Shown one piece after another: positions 1 to 5,009 of a DNA stretch of 5,009 nucleotides. The translations under genes were made by a program, and so were the position numbers. Source of the DNA: an uncultured Parvimonas sp. (GTDB taxonomy: Bacteria; Bacillota; Clostridia; Tissierellales; Peptoniphilaceae); contig CABRGI010000080.1 in NCBI GenBank assembly GCA_902470455.1, forward strand, positions 1 through 5,009. Direction: 5' to 3'. Position 1 is the first letter of the stretch, and each line of letters begins with the position of its first letter. The notes under the pieces are model-generated. The model saw only the letters and a program-made list of their open reading frames with translations, had not been told where the DNA came from and ran no database searches.

Positions 1-16
1 ATTGAAATATTTAGAA

Positions 17-22
17 TATAAT
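17..22 (+). promoter_or_regulatory. Possible -10 promoter element upstream of stp
   Basis: The hexamer TATAAT is a perfect match to the sigma-A -10 consensus. A -35 box at the normal 17-base spacing would lie at or beyond the left edge of the window, so it cannot be checked. Transcription would begin near 28-30, inside the 5' arm of the hairpin that follows. In DNA this AT-rich the hexamer is expected by chance every few hundred bases, so this is only a candidate promoter for the stp-prkC-rsgA-rpe operon. Confidence 0.3.
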
Positions 23-24
23 AT

Positions 25-60
25 TTTTATGGAAACTAGATGTTTTCATAGAGTTTTTTT
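25..60 (+). terminator. Possible intrinsic terminator or attenuator before stp
   Basis: Bases 25-36 can pair with 42-53 as an uninterrupted 12-bp helix that includes three G-U pairs, around a five-base loop (TAGAT, 37-41). The helix is followed at once by seven T (54-60). This is the form of a Rho-independent terminator, but with only three G-C pairs the helix is weak. It could end the transcript of the unseen upstream gene, or act as a leaky attenuator for the operon. The T tract directly abuts the Shine-Dalgarno AAGGAG (61-66) of stp, so the structure may also affect ribosome access. Confidence 0.45.
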
Positions 61-72
61 AAGGAGTGTTTT

Positions 73-825
73 ATGTCTTTTTATATGAATTCAGATAAAG
101 GAAATGTTAGAAAAAATAATGAAGACAGTTTTCTTTTTGAACAGTTTGAAAAATTGAATATATTGATTTTGGCTGATGGAGTAGGAGGACATGAAAATGG
201 AGAAGTTGCATCGGAAAAAGCAGTAAATGTAGTTATGAAATATATAAAAGATAATTATAAATTGTATTCTGATTATTCTCATTTGATAGTTGATGCATTT
301 TGTGAGGCTAATAAAATTATATATGAGCTTAATTTAGAGAGAAATTCTGGAGAAGATGAAATTTCTAATAGAATCATGGGTACAACTTTAGAAGTTCTTT
401 TGATTAGTGGAAATACTTTATACTTTGGTCATGTTGGCGACAGTAGAATATATATAAAAGATGAAAATCTAAAAATGTTAACTAAAGATCATTCATTGGT
501 TCAATATTTATATTCTAGTGGAGCTTTAACAGAAGAAGAAGTAAAAAATTATAATGATAAGAATTCCATATTAAGAGCAATTGGGATGGAAAAATATGTT
601 GAAGTTGATGTTGACTCAATTAGAATTAAGCCAAGAGATATTTTGCTTGTTTGTTCTGACGGACTCACAAATGAACTAAGTGATGAAGAAATTTTAAAAA
701 TGTTAGATTATAAATATAGTCCAAAAGAAATAGTTGATAATATTATCTCTACTGTTAAGGATGGATTGGCAAGAGATAATGTTACTGTAGGTATATTTAA
801 AAATGATGAGGAGATTTTATGTTAG
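73..825 (+). CDS. stp: PP2C-family Ser/Thr protein phosphatase (Stp/PrpC)
   Basis: This 250-residue protein is a complete bacterial PP2C (PPM) phosphatase, a soluble metal-dependent enzyme that removes phosphate from Ser/Thr residues and opposes the PASTA kinase encoded next to it. Visible family motifs, in order, are D8-x-G10 with R13 and NNED at 15-18; ADGVGGH at 34-40, with D35 and G36 as metal ligands; MGTT 102-105; GHVGDSR 119-125, with D123 at the expected third-metal site; TKDHS 137-141; LRAIG 167-171; SDGLTN 195-200, with D196 as metal ligand; and RDNVTV 234-239, with D235. No signal peptide or membrane segment is seen, and length is normal for the family. The start is supported by AAGGAG at 61-66, six bases before the ATG. 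The last seven bases overlap the start of prkC (ATGTTAG), which suggests translational coupling and balanced production of kinase and phosphatase. The symbol prpC is also used for this gene. Confidence 0.96.
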   Translation: MSFYMNSDKGNVRKNNEDSFLFEQFEKLNILILADGVGGHENGEVASEKAVNVVMKYIKDNYKLYSDYSHLIVDAFCEANKIIYELNLERNSGEDEISNRIMGTTLEVLLISGNTLYFGHVGDSRIYIKDENLKMLTKDHSLVQYLYSSGALTEEEVKNYNDKNSILRAIGMEKYVEVDVDSIRIKPRDILLVCSDGLTNELSDEEILKMLDYKYSPKEIVDNIISTVKDGLARDNVTVGIFKNDEEILC

Positions 826-2759
826 GTTCGGTTTTAAATGGCAGATATGAGATAATTGAAAAAGTAGGAATTGGCGGGATGGCCATTGTATATAAAGCTA
901 AAGATATTTATTTAAAAAGAATTGTTGCAGTTAAGGTTTTAAAGGAACAATATCTTGAAGATAAAGAATTTATCAAAAAATTTGTTATAGAAGCTCAATC
1001 TGTTGCTAATTTAAATAATCAAAATATTGTTAAAATTTATGATGTAGGACAACATATAGAAGATAGTAAAACTTATAACTATATTGTTATGGAATATATA
1101 AAAGGAAAAACTTTAAATGAATTAATAAAGGATAAAGGTAGATTAAATTCCAATGCTGTGGTTTCTATTTCTAAACAAATAGCAAATGCTTTAGATTGTG
1201 CACATAAACATCATATAATACATAGGGATATAAAGCCACATAATATTATTATAGATGAAAATTTGAATGTTAAAGTTACTGATTTTGGAATTGCAAGAAT
1301 TGCTACAAGTTCAACTATAACATATACTTCATCTGTCCTTGGAACTGTGCACTATATTTCACCTGAACAGGCAAAGGGAAAATTTATAGATGAAAAATCT
1401 GATATTTACTCTTTAGGTGTTGTTATGTATGAAATGGTAACAGGTAAAGTACCTTTTGATACGGATAATGCTGTTGGAATAGCTATGCAACATATAAATG
1501 AGCCACTTGTTGAGCCAATTAAGTTTGTGCCAAATTTAGAGCCTTGGTTAAATTCAATTATAGTTAAATGTATGGAGAAAAATCCGGAAAATAGATTTCA
1601 AAGTGCTGAAAGTTTAATAAAAGCATTAGATGATAAGCGTATTGAAAATAATCAAAAAGTTACTTTTAATGATAATTCTAATAGAGCACTATATAAGGAG
1701 TCTATTTATAAAACAAGTAAAAATAAAGATGTTAATAAACCTATTATAAAAAATAATAATAAAAATAGAGAACAGTCAAATAAGAAAAAAGGAATTTTTG
1801 ACTATACTGTAACTTATGTTGTTCTAGCTTTATTAATAATTGCTTCTGTATTCTTTATTTACAGATTAGCAGTTTCCAACAAAGCTACAAACACTGTAAA
1901 AGTACCGGCAGTTATTGGTTTGGATAAAGATGAAGCTATAAAATTATTAAAAGAAAAGAAGCTTAATGGACTAATCGTAAAGACTGTTAATGATGACTCT
2001 GTTGAAGCCGGAAAGATTGTTCAACAATCTCCTAATCCTAACGCTGAAGCAAAAGAGGGAACAAATGTTGAATTAACTGTAAGTGTAGGAAAAAATAAAA
2101 CGATAGTTCCTAACCTATCAAATGTTGAGTTTGAAAAAGTTGAAGAACTGTTGAAGAAGAGTGATTTGGAATTGGGTAAAGTTGAAAGAAAATATGATGA
2201 TAAAGTAGATGAAAATAAAGTAGTAAGCCAAAGTGTAAACTATGGTGAAGAAGTTGAAAAAAGAACTAAAATTGATATTGTAGTAAGTAGAGGTAAAGAA
2301 GATAAAAAGGTAGAAGTACCTGATTTGATAGGTAAAACCGAAGCAGAGGCAATTAAGGCTCTTTATGATATCGGTTTAGCTGTTGGTAGAACTGAAAAGA
2401 AAGCAGATTCTCAAAAAGCCGGAACTGTAATTTGGCAATCTTATGGAAAAGGTGTAAAGGTTGATGCAGAAACTAAGATTGACATCGTTGTAAGTTCAGG
2501 GAAATCAAATACTGATAATGTATTAAATTTAACTTCTTATAGCGAATCAGATTCTGTTACAAAAAAATATACTATAAATGAGCCAAGTAAGAATTATCTT
2601 TTATTAGTTACTAAAAACACTGAAAATGGTGAAACTAAGTTATATGAGAAAACAATGGTTACCGGTGGAGGAAAGCTGACAATAAATATAAAGGCTAAAT
2701 CTACTGACAAATTCAATGTTTATGTAAACGGAGAACTTATTTTATCAGGTGAGAATTAA
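819..2759 (+). CDS. prkC: PASTA-domain Ser/Thr protein kinase PrkC (Stk1/PknB type)
   Basis: This 646-residue single-pass membrane kinase phosphorylates proteins in response to muropeptides or lipid II bound outside the cell. The Hanks-type kinase domain (about 10-270) is intact: glycine loop GIGGM 17-21, catalytic K39 in AVK, E58, HRDIKPHN 135-142 with D137, DFG 155-157, and GTVHYISPEQ 175-184. The activation loop has T163, S164, S165, T166, T168 and T170 as likely autophosphorylation sites. A Lys/Asn-rich juxtamembrane linker (about 275-328) leads to one hydrophobic helix (about 330-348). Outside follow three PASTA repeats (about 360-424, 428-492, 498-561) and a C-terminal domain of about 80 residues (567-645), which by position matches the Ig-like domain of the B. 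subtilis and S. aureus kinases. B. subtilis PrkC is nearly the same length. The ATG overlaps the stp stop and has GAGGAG at 808-813, five bases upstream. Only the first PASTA repeat keeps the Gln-Ser-Pro motif (403-405). Function is certain at family level; substrates are not shown by the sequence. Confidence 0.97.
   Translation: MLGSVLNGRYEIIEKVGIGGMAIVYKAKDIYLKRIVAVKVLKEQYLEDKEFIKKFVIEAQSVANLNNQNIVKIYDVGQHIEDSKTYNYIVMEYIKGKTLNELIKDKGRLNSNAVVSISKQIANALDCAHKHHIIHRDIKPHNIIIDENLNVKVTDFGIARIATSSTITYTSSVLGTVHYISPEQAKGKFIDEKSDIYSLGVVMYEMVTGKVPFDTDNAVGIAMQHINEPLVEPIKFVPNLEPWLNSIIVKCMEKNPENRFQSAESLIKALDDKRIENNQKVTFNDNSNRALYKESIYKTSKNKDVNKPIIKNNNKNREQSNKKKGIFDYTVTYVVLALLIIASVFFIYRLAVSNKATNTVKVPAVIGLDKDEAIKLLKEKKLNGLIVKTVNDDSVEAGKIVQQSPNPNAEAKEGTNVELTVSVGKNKTIVPNLSNVEFEKVEELLKKSDLELGKVERKYDDKVDENKVVSQSVNYGEEVEKRTKIDIVVSRGKEDKKVEVPDLIGKTEAEAIKALYDIGLAVGRTEKKADSQKAGTVIWQSYGKGVKVDAETKIDIVVSSGKSNTDNVLNLTSYSESDSVTKKYTINEPSKNYLLLVTKNTENGETKLYEKTMVTGGGKLTINIKAKSTDKFNVYVNGELILSGEN
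2747..2752 (+). promoter_or_regulatory. Shine-Dalgarno site that sets the rsgA start
   Basis: AGGTGA matches the complement of the extended 16S 3' end and lies eight bases before the ATG at 2761. An in-frame GTG at 2749 would add four residues (MRIN), but it lies inside this site and so has no proper site of its own. The ATG at 2761 is therefore the better start. The site is within the last codons of prkC, as expected for translational coupling. Confidence 0.7.
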
Positions 2760-2760
2760 T

Positions 2761-3636
2761 ATGTTTGAAATAGGAGTAATTTTTGATATTTCAAAAGATT
2801 TATATTATGTAAAAACTGATAGTGGAAAATATATGTCAAAGGCTAGAGGAGTTTTTAGAAACAAAAAATTATCTCCAATGGTTGGGGATAATGTTAAGAT
2901 TGAAATCTTTGAAGATGATACAGCTTATATAGTAGAGGTGTTTGAAAGGAAAAATGAAATCTTAAGACCACCGGTTGTAAATGTTGATCAAGCTATTATA
3001 GTTTTTTCAATGAAAGAACCTGAAATTTCATATAAAATTATCGATAGATATATAATGTATTATGAAATAATGAAAATTCCAATAGTTTTGTGTTTGAATA
3101 AATGTGATTTGATTGATAAAGAATTGGAAATAGATTTTAAAAATACTTATGAAAAACTTGGATATAAAATAATTTTTAATAGCATAAGTTTGGATAACAA
3201 AAAATTGTTTGAAGAAATTTGTAAGGATAAAATTTCAGTTATTACAGGACCGTCTGGTGTTGGTAAAAGTACAATTTTAAATTTTCTTAATCCTAAATAT
3301 AATATATGGGTTGGAGAGATAAGTAATAAGACAAAAAGAGGTAAACATACTACAAGAGCGGCAACTTTATATGAATTTTTTGATAATTCATTTATTATAG
3401 ATACTGCGGGTTTTACTTCTCTTGACTTGACAAAGTTTATAGATAACGAAACTCAGATTAGGGATGCCTTTGTGGAGTTTGAGTTAGGTTCTAAATGTAA
3501 GTTTTCTGATTGTAAGCATATAAATGAACCGAATTGTTTTGTAAAAAATGAATTAGAAAAAGGAAATATAAGTAAAAGTAGATATGACAGTTATATATTT
3601 TATTTAAATGAGTATCTAAAAAATAGGAGGTATTAA
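2761..3636 (+). CDS. rsgA: Circularly permuted ribosome small subunit GTPase RsgA
   Basis: This 291-residue protein (YjeQ, YloQ or CpgA in other species) is a GTPase that binds the 30S subunit late in assembly and checks the decoding centre. An N-terminal OB-fold region (about 1-70) is followed by the GTPase motifs in the permuted order typical of the family: NKCD 113-116 (G4), GPSGVGKS 163-170 (G1 P-loop), the switch I region around KRGKHTTR 192-199 (G2) and DTAGF 214-218 (G3). A C-terminal zinc knuckle has C246, C251, H253 and C259. G3 normally reads DTPGF; the Pro-to-Ala change keeps the required Asp and Gly, so activity is expected. The ATG at 2761 is chosen over an in-frame GTG at 2749 because the Shine-Dalgarno site at 2747-2752 fits it. 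The gene begins one base after the prkC stop and ends directly against rpe. In B. subtilis the homologue is phosphorylated by PrkC, which makes the co-location meaningful. Confidence 0.96.
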   Translation: MFEIGVIFDISKDLYYVKTDSGKYMSKARGVFRNKKLSPMVGDNVKIEIFEDDTAYIVEVFERKNEILRPPVVNVDQAIIVFSMKEPEISYKIIDRYIMYYEIMKIPIVLCLNKCDLIDKELEIDFKNTYEKLGYKIIFNSISLDNKKLFEEICKDKISVITGPSGVGKSTILNFLNPKYNIWVGEISNKTKRGKHTTRAATLYEFFDNSFIIDTAGFTSLDLTKFIDNETQIRDAFVEFELGSKCKFSDCKHINEPNCFVKNELEKGNISKSRYDSYIFYLNEYLKNRRY

Positions 3637-4296
3637 ATGTTAGAATTATCACCATCATTGTTATCAGCTGATTTTACAAATTTAAAATCAGATATTGAAG
3701 TTTTAGATAAAAACGGAGTTAGGTATTTACATTTAGATGTAATGGATGGAATGTTTGTTCCAAATATTTCTTTTGGGCCAATGATAATTAAACAATTAAG
3801 ACCTTTAACGGATATGGTTTTTGATGTTCATTTAATGATAGAGGATCCTGATAGATATATTCAAAACTTTAAAGATGCAGGAGCTGATATTGTAACTGTT
3901 CACTATGAGGCTTGTAAGCATCTTCATAGAACTATTTCTTATATCAAATCATTGGGAATGAAAGCCGGAGTTTCATTAAATCCTGCGACTAATATTGACG
4001 TTTTGGATTATGTGTTGGAAGATTTAGATTTAGTTTTAATTATGAGTGTAAATCCTGGATTTGGTGGACAAAGTTTTATTCCTTCCGCTCTTGATAAAAT
4101 AAAAAATTTAAAGAAAAAGATAGAAGAAAGAAATTTGAATGTTATAGTTGAAGTTGACGGTGGAGTAAAAACTACAAATGTTAAAGATGTCATTGAAGCT
4201 GGAGCGGAATTGATAGTTTCAGGTTCAGATATTTTTGCGGATAAAGAAAATAGAATTAAGGCTTATAAAGATATTTTTAAAAGTTTTGAAAAATAG
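3637..4296 (+). CDS. rpe: Ribulose-phosphate 3-epimerase
   Basis: This 219-residue cytosolic TIM-barrel enzyme interconverts D-ribulose 5-phosphate and D-xylulose 5-phosphate in the non-oxidative pentose phosphate pathway, supplying precursors for nucleotides and for transketolase. Family motifs are clear: SPSLLSAD 5-12; HLDVMDG 32-38, with H32 and D34 as metal ligands and D34 as a catalytic base; DVHLM 63-67, with metal ligand H65; the phosphate-binding loop NPGFGGQSF 139-147; EVDGGV 172-177, with D174 as the second catalytic acid/base and metal ligand; and VSGSDIF 194-200, for phosphate binding. Length is normal. The ATG directly follows the TAA of rsgA with no spacer, and TAGGAGG at 3624-3630 lies six bases upstream, within the end of rsgA. 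It is the last gene of the operon, closed by the terminator 15 bases downstream. In many Firmicutes rpe follows rsgA; the thiamine pyrophosphokinase gene (thiN) that often comes next is absent here. Confidence 0.97.
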   Translation: MLELSPSLLSADFTNLKSDIEVLDKNGVRYLHLDVMDGMFVPNISFGPMIIKQLRPLTDMVFDVHLMIEDPDRYIQNFKDAGADIVTVHYEACKHLHRTISYIKSLGMKAGVSLNPATNIDVLDYVLEDLDLVLIMSVNPGFGGQSFIPSALDKIKNLKKKIEERNLNVIVEVDGGVKTTNVKDVIEAGAELIVSGSDIFADKENRIKAYKDIFKSFEK

Positions 4297-4304
4297 TTAT
4301 GAGC

Positions 4305-4310
4305 TATAAT
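4305..4310 (+). promoter_or_regulatory. Possible -10 element for obg, just before the rpe terminator
   Basis: A perfect TATAAT ends one base before the terminator stem. Only 27 bases separate the end of that stem from the obg start codon, so an obg promoter probably has to overlap the terminator or lie upstream of it. The expected start of transcription (near 4317) would fall inside the left arm of the hairpin. Against it, no good -35 sits at 16-18 bases; the nearest TTGAAA (4286-4291) is only 13 bases away, and there is no extended -10 TG. This is a tentative call. Confidence 0.3.
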
Positions 4311-4338
4311 AAAAAAGATTGAGTTCTCAATCTTTTTT
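4311..4338 (+). terminator. Intrinsic terminator after rpe
   Basis: Bases 4311-4322 pair perfectly with 4327-4338 as a 12-bp helix with a GTTC loop (4323-4326). The core GATTGA/TCAATC is flanked by six A on the left and six T on the right, so the right arm ends in the U tract. It begins 15 bases after the rpe stop and ends the stp-prkC-rsgA-rpe unit. The paired A and T tracts would let it work in both directions, though no convergent gene is present. Confidence 0.9.
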
Positions 4339-4365
4339 GTAATTAAGAAAGAAAAAGAGGTAAAT

Positions 4366-5009
4366 ATGTTTATAGATATTGCAAAAATAGAATTAAGAGC
4401 CGGAAAAGGTGGAGATGGCTGTGTTTCTTTTAGAAGAGAAAAATACGAACCGGATGGGGGACCTTATGGTGGCGACGGTGGAGATGGAGGAAGTGTAATT
4501 TTTATATCCGATGAGGGAGTAAGAACTCTTATGGATTTTAGATATAAAAAACACTACTTTGCTCAAAATGGAGAAAATGGAAAAACTAAAAGACAATATG
4601 GTAAAAAAGGTGAAGATTTAATTGTAAAAGTACCTGTTGGGACATTGATTAAAGATTTTGAAACTAATAGAGTTATTCATGATTTTAAAGTTAAGGATGA
4701 TAAGTTTATTGTTGCAAAAGGGGGTAGAGGTGGTAAGGGAAATGCTAGATTTGCTACTAGCACAAGACAAGCTCCTCGTTTTGCACAACCCGGAACAAAG
4801 GGAGAGGAAAGAACAATTAAATTAGAATTAAAATTGATTGCTGATGTTGGACTTGTTGGACTGCCAAATGTTGGAAAATCTTCTTTGCTTTCAGTTTTAA
4901 GTGATGCAAAACCAAAAATTGCAAATTATCATTTTACAACTTTAGAGCCGAATTTAGGAGTTTGTAGAGTTGAAGAAAATAAATCCTTTGTAATAGCTGA
5001 TATCCCTGG
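4366..5009 (+). CDS. obg: Obg-family GTPase, 5' part, cut by the right window edge
   Basis: The first 214 codons plus two bases of an Obg/CgtA/ObgE GTPase are present. The family binds the 50S subunit, acts in its assembly and is linked to the stringent response and cell-cycle control. The glycine-rich Obg fold (about 1-158) is clear: GKGGDGCVSFRREKY 13-27, GGPYGGDGGDGGSV 31-44, RTLMDFRYKKH 53-63, KVPVGT 88-93, and GGRGGKGN 119-126 leading into ARFATSTRQAP. The GTPase domain begins about 159 with P-loop GLPNVGKSS (165-173), switch I YHFTTLEPNLGV (188-199) and the start of G3, ADIPG, exactly at the window end. G4, G5 and any C-terminal domain lie outside. The start is supported by AGAGG at 4356-4360, five bases before the ATG, and by the match to other Obg N-termini. 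It follows a terminator, so it likely begins its own transcription unit. Its usual upstream neighbours rplU and rpmA are not here. No frameshift is seen. Confidence 0.96.
   Translation, partial: MFIDIAKIELRAGKGGDGCVSFRREKYEPDGGPYGGDGGDGGSVIFISDEGVRTLMDFRYKKHYFAQNGENGKTKRQYGKKGEDLIVKVPVGTLIKDFETNRVIHDFKVKDDKFIVAKGGRGGKGNARFATSTRQAPRFAQPGTKGEERTIKLELKLIADVGLVGLPNVGKSSLLSVLSDAKPKIANYHFTTLEPNLGVCRVEENKSFVIADIP

Noticed and set aside
1..21. Possible tail of an upstream gene (frame 1 reads IEIFRI then TAA at 19-21).
   Set aside because: Seven codons are too few to recognise. The frame starting at base 2 is also open, to a TGA at 86-88. rlmN is a common upstream neighbour of stp, but its usual C-terminus is not seen here.
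2..22. TTGAAA at 2-7 paired with TATAAT at 17-22 as one promoter.
   Set aside because: The spacer is only nine bases, far from the 16-18 needed by sigma-A polymerase.
91..282. Minus-strand open frame of 63 codons inside stp.
   Set aside because: It lies wholly antisense to a well-conserved phosphatase gene, has Phe/Ile-rich composition typical of reversed AT-rich coding sequence, and resembles no family I know.
1641..1800. Asn/Lys-rich segment of PrkC as a possible insertion or frameshift.
   Set aside because: The frame is continuous, and a variable charged linker between kinase domain and membrane helix is normal in PrkC proteins.
2749..2760. Longer RsgA starting at GTG 2749 (MRIN extension).
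   Set aside because: The GTG lies within the Shine-Dalgarno sequence that serves the ATG at 2761, and the short extension has no support from the family N-terminus.
4008..4193. Minus-strand open frame of 61 codons inside rpe.
   Set aside because: It is antisense to conserved rpe motifs; its Phe/Ser/Thr-rich composition is a coding shadow.
4339..4365. Riboswitch or T-box leader before obg.
   Set aside because: The 27 bases available are an A-rich ribosome-binding region, too short for any structured leader.
4462..4473. Tyr34 in the Obg glycine-rich motif (GGPYGG, where GGPDGG is common).
   Set aside because: This position varies in the family (for example Ala in B. subtilis), so it is not notable.
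4393..4596. Minus-strand open frame of 67 codons inside obg.
   Set aside because: It is antisense to the conserved glycine-rich Obg fold and has no recognisable motif.

Overview
The window is a compact stretch of AT-rich chromosome (roughly 30% GC, judged by eye and not counted) from a low-GC Gram-positive bacterium. Arginine is written almost only as AGA, Shine-Dalgarno sites are strong, and the gene order phosphatase, PASTA kinase, rsgA, rpe is the classic Firmicutes cluster. The extreme AT content suggests an anaerobic Clostridia/Tissierellia-type organism, possibly Peptoniphilaceae such as Parvimonas, but no 16S or other placing marker is present, so genus is a guess.

Layout: positions 1-72 are a short leader with a perfect TATAAT and an AU-rich hairpin followed by seven T. 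Then four genes run on the plus strand with essentially no spacing: stp/prpC (73-825), prkC (819-2759), rsgA (2761-3636) and rpe (3637-4296). A strong intrinsic terminator (4311-4338) closes this unit. A new unit starts with obg at 4366, which runs off the right edge after 214 codons, inside the G3 motif of its GTPase domain. All the coding genes are on the plus strand; open frames on the minus strand are shadows.

How the genes work together: PrkC is a membrane Ser/Thr kinase that senses cell-wall fragments through extracellular PASTA repeats, and Stp is the PP2C phosphatase that reverses its phosphorylation. RsgA is a late 30S ribosome-assembly GTPase and, in Bacillus subtilis, a reported PrkC substrate, so the operon may join a wall-sensing switch to ribosome maturation. 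Rpe is a pentose-phosphate enzyme that commonly sits in this cluster with no clear mechanistic link. Obg is another ribosome-associated GTPase; here it follows rpe and not rplU-rpmA, its usual Firmicutes neighbours.

I found no previously undescribed system, mobile element, CRISPR array, RNA gene or broken gene. The points most worth a second look are the leader hairpin in front of stp, the similar promoter-next-to-terminator arrangement before obg, the local gene order, and a few residue-level departures from family consensus.
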